Of a stretch of DNA of 64,000 nt, positions 19,107 to 27,425 are shown in pieces. Made by a program: the position numbers and the translations under genes. The notes beneath the pieces were generated by a model that saw nothing but the letters and a program-made list of their open reading frames with translations, had not been told where the DNA came from and did not search any database. Each line of letters opens with the position of its first letter. Position 1 is the first letter of the stretch. The stretch lies in assembly GCF_014646375.1 (NCBI RefSeq), contig NZ_BMNI01000007.1, positions 1-64,000 of the forward strand, written 5' to 3'. The stretch is from Nocardioides phosphati (GTDB lineage Bacteria; Actinomycetota; Actinomycetes; Propionibacteriales; Nocardioidaceae).

Positions 19107-20218
19107 GCCAGACCGAGACCGTGCTGCACGTGGGCGGCGCCTCGCCGTACGACGTGGTGATCGGCCGCGGCCTGGCCGACCGGCTCCCGGGGCTGCTGGG
19201 CGAGGGTGTCCAGCGGGTCGCCTTCCTCTACGCCGCCGAGCTCGAAGAGCTCGCGCAGCCCGTGCTCGACGCGATCCGGCCGCACTACGACGTGCTGGCA
19301 CTCGGCCTGCCGAGCGGCGAGCAGACCAAGGACGCCGACGTCATCTTCCAGTGCTGGGAGGCCCTCGGCGAGGCCGGCTTCACCCGGTCCGACGCGGTCG
19401 TCACCTTCGGTGGCGGCGCGACCACCGACGCCGGCGGATTCGTCGCCGCGTCGTGGCTGCGCGGTGTGAAGGTGGTCCACGTGCCGACCACGCTGCTGGC
19501 CATGGTCGACGCCGCCGTGGGCGGCAAGACCGGCATCAACACCGCTGCGGGCAAGAACCTCGTGGGCGCCTTCCACGAGCCGGCCGGCGTCCTCGTCGAT
19601 CTCGACACGCTGCTGACGCTCCCGCGCGCGGAGCTCGTCGCGGGCTTCGGCGAGGTTGTCAAGTGTGGCTTCATCGCCGACCCGGAGATCCTCGCGCTGG
19701 TCGAGGCCGACCCGGCTGCGGCCACCGACCCGGCGGGTGACGTGCTGCCCGAGCTCGTGCAGCGCGCGATCCAGGTCAAGATCGACGTCGTGGTCGACGA
19801 CCTCAAGGAGACCGGCGGCCGTGACGGCCACCCGGGGCGCGAGGCGCTCAACTACGGCCACACGATGGCCCACGCGATCGAGCGTGCCGAGGGCTACACG
19901 ATGCGCCATGGCGAGGCGGTCGCCATCGGGTGCGTGTTCATCGCCGAGCTGGCCCGGCTGACCGGCCACATCGACGCCGAGCTGGCCGCGCGCCACGCCT
20001 CGACGTTCTCCGCGGTGGGCCTGCCGACGACCTACGACCGGGCCTCGTTCGACGACCTGCTCGCCGCGATGCGGGTCGACAAGAAGTCGCGCGGCAACAC
20101 CCTGCGCTTCGTCGTCCTGGACGACCTCGCGAAGCCGGTCGTCCTCACCGGCCCGTCCGAGGAGCACCTCCGCGCGGCGTACGACGTGATGGCGGGCGCG
20201 ACCGGGCAGGATGCCTGA
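19103..20218 (+). CDS. aroB: 3-dehydroquinate synthase
   Basis: 371 residues. NAD+ and metal-dependent cyclisation of DAHP to 3-dehydroquinate. NAD-binding signatures GGGATTDAGGFVAA and PTTLLAMVDAAVGGKTGIN are present. Metal ligands are in ELVAGFGEVVKCG, NYGHTMAHAIE and RHGEAV. ATG 19103 overlaps the aroK stop; upstream in-frame sequence is read-through of aroK. The 3' end overlaps the first possible aroQ start. Confidence 0.97.
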   Translation: MSQTETVLHVGGASPYDVVIGRGLADRLPGLLGEGVQRVAFLYAAELEELAQPVLDAIRPHYDVLALGLPSGEQTKDADVIFQCWEALGEAGFTRSDAVVTFGGGATTDAGGFVAASWLRGVKVVHVPTTLLAMVDAAVGGKTGINTAAGKNLVGAFHEPAGVLVDLDTLLTLPRAELVAGFGEVVKCGFIADPEILALVEADPAAATDPAGDVLPELVQRAIQVKIDVVVDDLKETGGRDGHPGREALNYGHTMAHAIERAEGYTMRHGEAVAIGCVFIAELARLTGHIDAELAARHASTFSAVGLPTTYDRASFDDLLAAMRVDKKSRGNTLRFVVLDDLAKPVVLTGPSEEHLRAAYDVMAGATGQDA

Positions 20219-20663
20219 CATGCAGCGCGTGCTCGTCCTCAACGGCCCGAACCTCGGGCGCCTCGGCCGCCGCCAGCCGGAGATCTACGGCACCACCACG
20301 CACGACCAGCTCGCCGAGCTGTGCGCGCAGTGGGGCACCGAGCTCGGCCTCGCCGTCGAGACCCGGCAGACCAACCACGAGGGCGTCATGCTCGACTGGC
20401 TCAACGAGGCTGCCGACGACGCGACGCCGGTCGTGCTCAACGCCGCCGCCTGGACGCACTACTCGTGGGCGATCTTCGACGCCTGCGCCCAGCTCGTGGG
20501 GCCGCTGGTCGAGGTCCACATCTCCGACCCGAAGCAGCGCCCGGAGGAGTTCCGCCACACCTCCGTCGTCACGCCGTACGCCGCGGCCGTGATCGCGGGC
20601 CAGGGCATCGACGGCTACCGCCAGGCGCTCGGCGCGATCGCGGGTCTGCTGCCTGCCGACTGA
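20211..20663 (+). CDS. aroQ: Type II 3-dehydroquinate dehydratase
   Basis: 150 residues, the usual size of the dodecameric type II enzyme that dehydrates 3-dehydroquinate. VLNGPNLGRLGRR leads to the active-site Tyr in QPEIYG. NHEG, the Asn/His segment LNAAAWTHYSWAI, EVHISD and EEFRHTSV complete the active site. The THYSWAIFDA stretch is an uncommon variant of the usual (T)H(T)S(V)A(L)RDA, but the key residues remain. ATG 20211 overlaps aroB by 8 nt; ATG 20220, just after the aroB stop, is an alternative. Last gene of the aro operon. Confidence 0.94.
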   Translation: MPDMQRVLVLNGPNLGRLGRRQPEIYGTTTHDQLAELCAQWGTELGLAVETRQTNHEGVMLDWLNEAADDATPVVLNAAAWTHYSWAIFDACAQLVGPLVEVHISDPKQRPEEFRHTSVVTPYAAAVIAGQGIDGYRQALGAIAGLLPAD

Positions 20664-20680
20664 CCGCCGTCCAGCGCGCG

Positions 20681-21058
20681 TCAGCGCTTGTAGACGAAGA
20701 CCCAGCGCTCGCCGAGCTCGGCGCGCAGACGGCCGAGCAGTGCCTGCGCGTCTGCGTCGTGCTGCCGCTGGCGTGACTCGGTGTGCCACCGGTCGGCCCA
20801 CTCCTGCAGGTCGCGCGCGAGCGCCACGCTGACGCCGAGCTCGCGGACCAGCTCCTCGGGCTCGCCGAACATGAGTCCGTCCTGGTCCCACAGCGGGACC
20901 GGCACGGTGTCCTCACCCATCAGCCGGATGACCGTGCCGTCGGGCGGCGGCTGCCACGGGTCGTCCGAGTCCGGGATGCGGCTGCCGTCGGGCATGAACG
21001 CGAACCAGCCCGACGTCCCGTCAGGGGAGAGGAGGCGGTCGGGAGGCAGGTCGCTCAT
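20681..21058 (-). CDS. Hypothetical actinobacterial protein, 125 aa
   Basis: Starts MSDLPPDRLLSPDG at ATG 21058. It is acidic and Pro/Trp-rich in the first half (GWFAFMPDGSRIPDSDDPW). The second half is a helical region with a hydrophobic-charged pattern ending in RWVFVYKR. No signal peptide, membrane helix or known motif. It lies convergent to aroQ (17-nt gap) and divergent from the SIMPL gene. Together these two genes sit where a Xaa-Pro aminopeptidase gene is often found between aroQ and efp in actinobacteria. Confidence 0.65.
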   Translation of the reverse strand: MSDLPPDRLLSPDGTSGWFAFMPDGSRIPDSDDPWQPPPDGTVIRLMGEDTVPVPLWDQDGLMFGEPEELVRELGVSVALARDLQEWADRWHTESRQRQHDADAQALLGRLRAELGERWVFVYKR

Positions 21059-21091
21059 GGGGCGATTGTGCTCCCGCCGGCGTGCACCGCG

Positions 21092-21165
21092 GGACACATT
21101 TCTCCGCTCGGCGCCCGGGTCGCCGTGGGCGGAGGACGCAGCCCGGGGGAAGTGTGTCCGCTCGG
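21092..21165. promoter_or_regulatory. Imperfect dyad in the divergent promoter region
   Basis: GGACACATTT (21092-21101) and AAGTGTGTCC (21150-21159) are inverted copies with one mismatch, and TCCGCTCGG follows each (21102-21110, 21157-21165). The pair lies between the divergently transcribed 125-aa hypothetical gene and the SIMPL gene, so a shared operator is possible. This is pattern evidence only. Confidence 0.35.
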
Positions 21166-21246
21166 GTACATCGCTCCAGCACACCCGCCGGAACCGGGAG
21201 GCTCCGGCGCGCGTCGTACGGACATCTCACCTATCGAGGAGTCCCC

Positions 21247-21990
21247 ATGACCAGTCCCCGTGCCCTCGTCGTCGGCGTCGCCGCCCTCGTCCTGCTGCTC
21301 GTGCTCGCCGCGCTCGCGGCGTACACCCTCGGCGCCCAGCGCCATGACAAGGCTGGCGACCAGGCCGTGACCGTGTCCGGCTCCGGCAAGGTCACCGTCG
21401 TACCCGATCTGCTGATCGTCGACCTCGCCGTGAAGGTCACCCGCCCGACCAACGCGGAGGCGCTGGCCGAGGGCAACAGGGTCGAGAAGAAGGTCACCGA
21501 CGCCCTCGAGAAGGCGGGCGTCGCGAGGAAGGACATCCGCACGACCGGGTTCTCGGTCAACCCGCACTACGTCTACGACCGCGACGGCGAGCACCCGCGG
21601 GGGTTCGACGCCGAGCACGCGATCCGCGTCTACGCCCGCGACCTCGACACCGCCGGCCGGATCCTCGGCGACGCGGTGACCGCCGGTGGCGACGACGTGC
21701 AGATCCGGAACACCCAGCTCACCCTCTCCGACAAGGCCAAGGCGATGGACGAGGCCCGCGCCAAGGCGGTCAAGGACGCCCGCAGCCGTGCGAAGGCGTA
21801 CGCCGACGCCGGCGGTCGCGACCTCGGCAAGGTGGTCCGGATCCGCGAGCGCGAGGCGTCGTCGGGCTACGTGCCGTCGGCTGCGGCCGACAGTGCGGCC
21901 GTCCTCAAGGAGAGCCGCGGCGCGGTGCCGATCGAGCCGGGTGAGCAGAAGCTCCGCGTCGATGTCGAGGTCGTCTTCGAGCTGGAGTGA
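21247..21990 (+). CDS. SIMPL (DUF541) domain protein
   Basis: 247 residues. An N-terminal signal anchor (ALVVGVAALVLLLVLAALAAYTLG) leads to a periplasm-like or cell-surface SIMPL domain. Typical features are VTVSGSGKVTVVPDLLIVDL, the mid-domain GFSVNPHYVYD, and the long helix DEARAKAVKDARSRAKAYADAGG. Relatives form oligomeric rings and are linked to oxidative or envelope stress; the exact role is unknown. GAGGAG lies before ATG 21247. Confidence 0.88.
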   Translation: MTSPRALVVGVAALVLLLVLAALAAYTLGAQRHDKAGDQAVTVSGSGKVTVVPDLLIVDLAVKVTRPTNAEALAEGNRVEKKVTDALEKAGVARKDIRTTGFSVNPHYVYDRDGEHPRGFDAEHAIRVYARDLDTAGRILGDAVTAGGDDVQIRNTQLTLSDKAKAMDEARAKAVKDARSRAKAYADAGGRDLGKVVRIREREASSGYVPSAAADSAAVLKESRGAVPIEPGEQKLRVDVEVVFELE

Positions 21991-22022
21991 GCGCCGGTTC
22001 GTGCCCGGGCAGCCGCCACGTC

Positions 22023-22028
22023 TAGACT
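22023..22028 (+). promoter_or_regulatory. -10 box TAGACT of efp-nusB
   Basis: TAGACT lies 71 nt before the efp ATG, within a short intergenic gap. TTCGTG at 21999-22004 is a weak -35 candidate with 18-nt spacing. The same TAGACT hexamer occurs before def, rpe and metH. Confidence 0.5.
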
Positions 22029-22098
22029 TGGCGGCTGCTGCGGCCGGCCAGCCGGACGCGCACCCTGATCACTGACACATGAAGAGGTTCACGCGCGC

Positions 22099-22665
22099 AT
22101 GGCTACCACCAACGACCTGAAGAACGGCATGGTTCTCAACCTGGAAGGCCAGCTCTGGCAGGTCGTCGAGTTCCAGCACGTGAAGCCGGGCAAGGGCCCC
22201 GCGTTCGTCCGCACGAAGCTCAAGAACGTCGAGTCGGGCAAGAACGTCGACAAGACCTTCAACGCCGGCACCAAGGTCGAGACCGCCACGGTCGACAAGC
22301 GCACGTACCAGTACCTCTACAACGACGGCCAGGCGTACGTCTTCATGGACGGCGACACGTTCGAGCAGGTCGAGGTCCAGCCGGAGCTCATGGGCGACGC
22401 GCCCAACTACCTCCTCGAGAACATGGACGTCATCATCGCGATGAACGAGGGCCGCGTCCTGTACGTCGAGCTCCCGGCCTCGGTCGAGCTCGTGATCCAG
22501 TACACCGAGCCCGGCGTCGTCGGTGACTCCGCGACCGGCCGCACCAAGCCGGCCACGCTCGAGACCGGGCACGAGATCCAGGTCCCGCTCTTCATCGAGA
22601 ACGGCGAGAAGATCAAGGTCGACACCCGCGAGGGCGGCGCCTACCTGTCCCGAGTGAAGGGCTGA
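22099..22665 (+). CDS. efp: Translation elongation factor P
   Basis: 188 residues, three beta-barrel domains. It relieves ribosome stalling at polyproline stretches. The KOW-like N-domain has the tip loop [10 protein letters not shown] with the conserved Lys. Domain III carries the EF-P signature around [22 protein letters not shown] ribosome-binding site precedes ATG 22099. TGATG coupling to nusB. Confidence 0.97.
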   Translation: MATTNDLKNGMVLNLEGQLWQVVEFQHVKPGKGPAFVRTKLKNVESGKNVDKTFNAGTKVETATVDKRTYQYLYNDGQAYVFMDGDTFEQVEVQPELMGDAPNYLLENMDVIIAMNEGRVLYVELPASVELVIQYTEPGVVGDSATGRTKPATLETGHEIQVPLFIENGEKIKVDTREGGAYLSRVKG

Positions 22666-23063
22666 TGAGCGCTCGCGGCAAGGCCCGCAAGCGGGCTCTT
22701 GACCTGCTGTTCGCCTCCGAGCTCCGCGGGGAGAGCGCGCGCGACGCGCTCGACCGCGCGATCGAGGACGGCGAGGGTCCGACGAACCCCTACACGACGA
22801 CGCTGGTGCTGGGCGTTCTCGAGCATGCCGAGGAGATCGACGTGCTGCTCACCGAGTCGGCTCAGGGCTGGTCGCTCGAGCGGATGCCGGCGGTCGACCG
22901 CAACGTGCTCCGTCTCGGCGTCTACGAGCTGCTGTACGTCGACGACGTGCCCGCCGCGGTTGCCATCACCGAGGCGATGAACCTGGTCCGCGACCTGTCG
23001 ACCGACGAGTCACCGGCCTTCGTCAACGGCGTGCTCGGCGCGATCCAGCGCAAGTCCGCCTGA
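22665..23063 (+). CDS. nusB: Transcription antitermination factor NusB
   Basis: 132 residues, all-helical RNA-binding protein that with NusE (S10) binds boxA in rRNA leaders. N-terminal RGKARKRALDLLFASE, central MPAVDRNVLRLGVYELLY and C-terminal SPAFVNGVLGAI are the family signatures. The start shares its A with the efp stop. A strong hairpin follows the stop. Confidence 0.96.
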   Translation: MSARGKARKRALDLLFASELRGESARDALDRAIEDGEGPTNPYTTTLVLGVLEHAEEIDVLLTESAQGWSLERMPAVDRNVLRLGVYELLYVDDVPAAVAITEAMNLVRDLSTDESPAFVNGVLGAIQRKSA

Positions 23064-23073
23064 GCATCGCCTT

Positions 23074-23111
23074 CGGCCCGTCGTGGTCCCTGCGGGGAGC
23101 ACGACGGGCCG
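23074..23111 (+). terminator. Hairpin terminator after nusB
   Basis: CGGCCCGTCGTG (23074-23085) and CACGACGGGCCG (23100-23111) form a perfect 12-bp stem with a 14-nt loop, 11 nt after the nusB stop. It lacks a clear U-tract, as is common in high-GC actinobacteria. Confidence 0.8.
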
Positions 23112-23178
23112 TTCGCGTTCCCGGCCTCGTCCCGGAATCGGGTGGGCGGAAGTGCAGCGGATTGACCCGTCGGTAACT

Positions 23179-23184
23179 TAAGGT
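23179..23184 (+). promoter_or_regulatory. -10 box TAAGGT of the metallophosphoesterase gene, leaderless type
   Basis: TAAGGT ends 6 nt before GTG 23191. It supports that start over the adjacent GTG 23188. TTGACC at 23162-23167 lies upstream but only 11 nt away, so it is not a proper -35. Confidence 0.55.
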
Positions 23185-23190
23185 GCTGTG

Positions 23191-24915
23191 GTGCAGATCA
23201 CCCGCCGTAGCCTGATCCGGACCGGTCTCGCGGCAGCAGCCGTCGCCGGCATCGTCCGCCCCCAGCTCGCCCTCGCGGCCGGCTCCGTCTCCGCAGCCGG
23301 TACGACGCTGGCCCGCACGTGGCAGCGCGGTCCCGCGGGCACCGGCGGCTACCGCAAGGTGGTCGCAGGACCGGGGGAGCCGCACACCGTGCGCACCGAG
23401 TTCGTGGTGCCGGCGGCCGACCGCGCCACGCGCCGTCGCGGCGTACTCGCCTTCGCGCAGCTCTCCGACGTCCACATCGTCGACGCGCAGTCGCCGATGC
23501 GCCTGGAGTGGGTGGACCGCTTCGACGACACCGACATCGACGGCGACCCGACGACCGGGCTGGCCTCGTCGGCGTACCGGGCGCACGAGATGCTCTCGAC
23601 GCAGGTCGCCGACGCGATGGTCCGCGCGATCAACGACGTCGCGTCCGCCTCACCGGTGACCGGCCTGCCGCTCGACTTCGCGATCCAGACCGGCGACAAC
23701 GCCGACAACGCGCAGTACAACGAGACGCGTTGGAACATCGACGTCCTCTCCGGCGGCACCGTCCTCACGCCGGACTCGGGCAACCGGTCGAAGTGGGAGG
23801 GCGTGGCCGACCAGGACTTCCTGAGCTACGACCCGCACTACTGGCACCCCGACGGCCAGCCGCTGCTGCGGCCCGTCGACCTGCCGCGCCGCGAGTACGG
23901 CTTCCCGACGGTGCCCGGCCTGCTCGATGCCGCACGCCGTCCGTTCGCACCCGTGGGCCTGCGGATGCCGTGGTTCACGGCGTTCGGCAACCACGACGGG
24001 GGAGTGCAGGGCAACTTCCCGCCGGGCACCCTCGGCGCCGGCATGAGCGCCATCGCGACGGGCAGCCTCAAGATCATCAGCCCGCCCGCGGGCCTCAGCC
24101 AGGCCGACCTGCTCCACGCCCTGCGCACCGACCCGCTCGGCCTGCTCAACAACCTGCTGAACACCCTCGAGATCGGCACGCACGTCCGGCTGGTCAGCCC
24201 CGACAAGGACCGCCGGATCCTGAACCGGCGCCAGATCGTCGAGGAGCACTTCACCACCACCGGCACCCCGGTCGGCCACGGCTACACGGCCGACAACCGC
24301 GCGCAGGGCACGGCCTACTACACGTTCGTGCGGGGCGACGTGCAGTTCCTCGTGCTCGACACGGTGAACCCCAACGGCTATTCCAACGGGTCGATCGACC
24401 AGCCGCAGATGGACTGGCTGACCGCCGAGCTGGCGGCGCCGCGTGCGGCGCTGCAGGTCGTCTGCAGCCACCACACGAGCGAGACCATGGACAACCCGCT
24501 CATCGTGACCGGGGGCGACCTGTCGCCCCGCGTCCAGGGCCCCGCGGTCGTCGCGCTGCTCCAGGACCACCCGCGCGTCATCGCCTGGGTCAACGGCCAC
24601 ACCCACCGCAACCAGGTCTGGGCCCGGCCGGGCGGCAAGCGCGGCTTCTGGGAGATCAACACCGCCTCCCACGTCGACTTCCCGCAGCAGTCGCGTCTGC
24701 TCGAGATCGCCGACAACGCCGACGGCACGCTGTCCATCTTCTGCACGATGGTCGACCACGCCGCCCCGGCGTCGTACTCCGGGAGCCTGGCGAACACCGT
24801 GCAGCTGGCGGCGCTGGCGCGCGAGCTGAGCGCCAACGACTGGCAGGAGCACACCTCCAACCGCAGCGGTGCGCTGAGCGACCGCAACGTCGAGCTGGTG
24901 ATCCAGAAGCCGTAG
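23191..24915 (+). CDS. TAT-exported metallophosphoesterase (TIGR03767-like)
   Basis: 574 residues. The N-terminus QITRRSLIRTGLAAAAVAG is a twin-arginine signal peptide. The calcineurin-like catalytic core has, in order, LSDVHIVDAQ, TGDNADNAQYNE, FGNHDGG, CSHHTSE and VNGHTHRNQ, which supply the dinuclear metal ligands. The layout resembles the PPA1498-type family known from Propionibacterium; substrate unknown. Secreted and probably cell-wall or extracellular, possibly for phosphate scavenging or lipid/nucleotide hydrolysis. It follows the nusB terminator and has its own leaderless promoter. Confidence 0.85.
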   Translation: MQITRRSLIRTGLAAAAVAGIVRPQLALAAGSVSAAGTTLARTWQRGPAGTGGYRKVVAGPGEPHTVRTEFVVPAADRATRRRGVLAFAQLSDVHIVDAQSPMRLEWVDRFDDTDIDGDPTTGLASSAYRAHEMLSTQVADAMVRAINDVASASPVTGLPLDFAIQTGDNADNAQYNETRWNIDVLSGGTVLTPDSGNRSKWEGVADQDFLSYDPHYWHPDGQPLLRPVDLPRREYGFPTVPGLLDAARRPFAPVGLRMPWFTAFGNHDGGVQGNFPPGTLGAGMSAIATGSLKIISPPAGLSQADLLHALRTDPLGLLNNLLNTLEIGTHVRLVSPDKDRRILNRRQIVEEHFTTTGTPVGHGYTADNRAQGTAYYTFVRGDVQFLVLDTVNPNGYSNGSIDQPQMDWLTAELAAPRAALQVVCSHHTSETMDNPLIVTGGDLSPRVQGPAVVALLQDHPRVIAWVNGHTHRNQVWARPGGKRGFWEINTASHVDFPQQSRLLEIADNADGTLSIFCTMVDHAAPASYSGSLANTVQLAALARELSANDWQEHTSNRSGALSDRNVELVIQKP

Positions 24916-24955
24916 CGGGCGACTGCGCGGCACGCGATCGGGGAACCGTCTGCCC

Positions 24956-25768
24956 GTGAGCGTCAAGGGCGAGGTCGAGCGGGCCGATCGGAGCGACCTG
25001 CTGGACGCGGGTGTGCGCTTCGGACTGGTCGCCTACGGGCTGGTCCACCTCGTCCTGGCGTGGCTCGCGCTGCAGCTGGCGCTGGGGAACCGGCAGGGCC
25101 GGCTCGACCGGCGAGGCGCGGTTCACCAGCTCGCCGAGCAGCCGTTCGGCATGGCCGCGGTCCTGCTCGTCGCCATCGGCATGGCCGTCCTGGTGGTCTG
25201 GCGGGTCCTCGAGGTGTTCGTCGAGCACGGCGACGAGGACCCGGGGGAGCGCTGGCGGCACCGTGCCGTGGCAGCCGCCAAGGGCATCGCCTACGGCGCC
25301 ATCGGCGCGAGCGCAGTCTCCGTCCTGCTCGGCCACGGCAGCTCGCGGCCCGGCCAGAAGGAGCAGGGCTGGTCCGCCCGGATGATGGGCTGGCCCGGCG
25401 GACCGTGGCTCGTCGCCGGGGTCGGCGTCGCGCTCCTCGGCTACACGGTCGGCATGTGCTGGCGCGGGCTCAGCGGTCGCCACCGCGAGCACCTCGATGC
25501 CGAGGGGCGCAGCGGCGAGAGTGGCTCGCTCTACCTCCTCGTCGGCACCATCGGGTACGTCGCCAAGGGACTCGCCTTCGGGATCGTGGGAGGACTCTTC
25601 ATCTGGGCCGCGGCCACGCACGACCCGCGGCGCTCGGGAGGGCTCGACCAGGCGCTCGGACGCCTCCTGCGCGAGCCCGCCGGGCCCTGGCTGCTCGGCG
25701 CGATCGCGGTCGGACTCGCCTGCTACGGCGTCTTCCAGCTCGTGCGGGCGCGCCACCTGTCGCGGTGA
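24956..25768 (+). CDS. DUF1206 integral membrane protein
   Basis: 270 residues from GTG 24956. Six membrane segments are arranged as three repeated two-helix units, each beginning with a Gly-Tyr-rich helix (FGLVAYGLVHLVLAW, GIAYGAIGASAVSVLLG, IGYVAKGLAFGIVGGLF). This internal triplication is typical of DUF1206. Function unknown. It lies 40 nt after the phosphoesterase gene and may be co-transcribed. Confidence 0.85.
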   Translation: MSVKGEVERADRSDLLDAGVRFGLVAYGLVHLVLAWLALQLALGNRQGRLDRRGAVHQLAEQPFGMAAVLLVAIGMAVLVVWRVLEVFVEHGDEDPGERWRHRAVAAAKGIAYGAIGASAVSVLLGHGSSRPGQKEQGWSARMMGWPGGPWLVAGVGVALLGYTVGMCWRGLSGRHREHLDAEGRSGESGSLYLLVGTIGYVAKGLAFGIVGGLFIWAAATHDPRRSGGLDQALGRLLREPAGPWLLGAIAVGLACYGVFQLVRARHLSR

Positions 25769-25811
25769 CGGGCCCGCGGGACCGGGTTCGGGGATGCGGC
25801 CGTGCGCCTGT

Positions 25812-25817
25812 TAGGGT
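25812..25817 (+). promoter_or_regulatory. -10 box TAGGGT of the pyr operon
   Basis: TAGGGT lies upstream of the PyrR-binding hairpin; transcription would start near 25824, placing the whole hairpin in the 5'UTR. No clear -35 is seen. Confidence 0.5.
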
Positions 25818-25830
25818 GGGCGTCGTTCGA

Positions 25831-25867
25831 CATCCTTTAACGAGCCGTCCCGTGAGGCGGAGAAGGA
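25831..25867 (+). promoter_or_regulatory. PyrR-binding hairpin overlapping the pyrR ribosome-binding site
   Basis: CCTT (25834-25837) pairs with AAGG (25863-25866) of the AAGGAG ribosome-binding site. An inner GCC/GGC stem (25844-25846 with 25856-25858) presents the GTCCCGTGA loop. In other bacteria PyrR binds hairpins with a loop of this kind when UMP/UTP is high. Since the outer stem includes the Shine-Dalgarno bases, control is likely at translation initiation, as proposed for mycobacteria, rather than by attenuation. No separate terminator is visible before the ATG. Confidence 0.8.
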
Positions 25868-25880
25868 GTCAGCAGCGCTG

Positions 25881-26474
25881 ATGCCTACCCATGACCTGGT
25901 CCCCGAGGGTTCTTCCCCCGATGAGTCGACCGGTTCCGGTCGCGTCGTGCTCGACTCGCAGGACGTCAACCGCGCGCTGAGCCGCATCTCGCACGAGATC
26001 CTCGAGCGCAACAGGAACGCCGCCGACCTGGTGCTCCTCGGCCTGCCCACGCGCGGCGTCCCGCTCGCCCAGCGGATCGCGGAGAAGATCCAGGCCGTCG
26101 AGGGCACGACCGTCCCGGTCGGTGCGCTCGACGTGACGATGTACCGCGACGACCTCAAGTCGCACCCCACGCGCAGCCCCCACAAGACCCAGGTGCCGCC
26201 CGGCGGCATCGACGGCAAGACCGTCGTGCTCGTCGACGACGTCCTCTACTCCGGGCGCACGATCCGGGCCGCGCTCGACGCGCTGTCCGACCTCGGCCGG
26301 CCGGCCGTCGTACGCCTGGCGGTGCTGGTGGACCGTGGCCACCGCGAGCTGCCGATCCGCGCCGACCACGTCGGCAAGAACCTGCCCAGCGCCCGGACCG
26401 AGCGCGTGAGCGTCCGGCTGGCCGAGACCGACGGCACCGACGAGGTGCGCATCGCAGAAGGGACGGGGGCGTGA
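25881..26474 (+). CDS. pyrR: Bifunctional pyr operon regulator / uracil phosphoribosyltransferase PyrR
   Basis: 197 residues. RNA-binding regulator of pyrimidine genes with UPRT activity. Type I phosphoribosyltransferase fold with the PRPP loop [13 protein letters not shown]; the N-terminal part has [10 protein letters not shown] and [11 protein letters not shown]. The basic RNA-binding face is expected around [11 protein letters not shown]. Its own leader contains the hairpin it should bind. The stop overlaps pyrB (GTGA). Confidence 0.95.
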   Translation: MPTHDLVPEGSSPDESTGSGRVVLDSQDVNRALSRISHEILERNRNAADLVLLGLPTRGVPLAQRIAEKIQAVEGTTVPVGALDVTMYRDDLKSHPTRSPHKTQVPPGGIDGKTVVLVDDVLYSGRTIRAALDALSDLGRPAVVRLAVLVDRGHRELPIRADHVGKNLPSARTERVSVRLAETDGTDEVRIAEGTGA

Positions 26475-27421
26475 AGAAGCACCTGCTCTCCATCGACGAC
26501 GTCACCGCCGACGACATCGCCACGCTCTTCGAGACCGCCGCGGAGATGCACGACGTGCAGCGCCGCGACGTGAAGAAGCTGCCGGCGCTGCGTGGCAAGA
26601 CCGTGATCAACCTCTTCTTCGAGGACTCCACCCGCACCCGGTCGAGCTTCGAGATCGCGGGCAAGTGGCTCTCCGCCGACGTCATCAACCTGTCCGCCAA
26701 GGGCTCGAGCACCTCCAAGGGCGAGTCCCTGCGCGACACCGTGCTGACGGTGACCGCGATGGGCATCGACGGCCTGGTCATGCGCCACTCGGCCTCCGGT
26801 GCCGCCCAGCAGGTGGCCGGCTGGCTCGACATCCCGGTCATCAACGCCGGCGACGGCACCCACGAGCACCCGACGCAGGCCCTGCTCGACGCCTACACGC
26901 TCACCCGGCACCTCGGCTCGCTCGAGGGGCGCCACATCGCGATCATCGGCGACCTGACCCACTCGCGCGTCTTCCGCTCCGGGGTGAAGTGCCTGACCAA
27001 GCTCGGCGCGGAGGTCACGGTCGTTGCCCCGCCGACGCTGATGCCCAGCGGCATCACCGCCTGGTCCAAGGACGCCGGCTTCGCCACGTCGTACGACGTC
27101 GACGCGGTGCTGCCCACCGCCGACGCCGTGATGATGCTCCGCGTCCAGAAGGAGCGGATGAGCGGCGGCTACTTCCCGACCGCGCGGGAGTACACCGTCG
27201 GCTACGGCCTGACCCGCGACCGCCTCAAGCTGCTCAAGGACGGCGCGCCGATCCTGCACCCCGGCCCGATGAACCGCGGGCTCGAGATCGCGCCGGAGGC
27301 CGCCGACGCCGCCACCAGCGCCGTGCTCGACCAGGTCTCCGCGGGTGTCGCGGTCCGCATGTCCGTGCTCTACCACCTGCTGGCCGGCCCCAGCACGACC
27401 ACTGACCACGCGGGGGAGTGA
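26471..27421 (+). CDS. pyrB: Aspartate carbamoyltransferase catalytic chain
   Basis: 316 residues. Forms N-carbamoylaspartate from carbamoyl phosphate and aspartate. Carbamoyl-phosphate loop [15 protein letters not shown], the mobile Ser/Lys loop [10 protein letters not shown], and HPGPMNRG near the C-terminus. No regulatory chain (pyrI) is present, as expected for actinobacteria. Coupled to pyrR by GTGA. Confidence 0.97.
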   Translation: MKKHLLSIDDVTADDIATLFETAAEMHDVQRRDVKKLPALRGKTVINLFFEDSTRTRSSFEIAGKWLSADVINLSAKGSSTSKGESLRDTVLTVTAMGIDGLVMRHSASGAAQQVAGWLDIPVINAGDGTHEHPTQALLDAYTLTRHLGSLEGRHIAIIGDLTHSRVFRSGVKCLTKLGAEVTVVAPPTLMPSGITAWSKDAGFATSYDVDAVLPTADAVMMLRVQKERMSGGYFPTAREYTVGYGLTRDRLKLLKDGAPILHPGPMNRGLEIAPEAADAATSAVLDQVSAGVAVRMSVLYHLLAGPSTTTDHAGE

Positions 27422-27425
27422 CTCC

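Noticed and set aside
23162-23184. TTGACC and TAAGGT as a classic -35/-10 promoter
   Set aside because: The spacer is only 11 nt; the -10 alone fits the leaderless pattern better.
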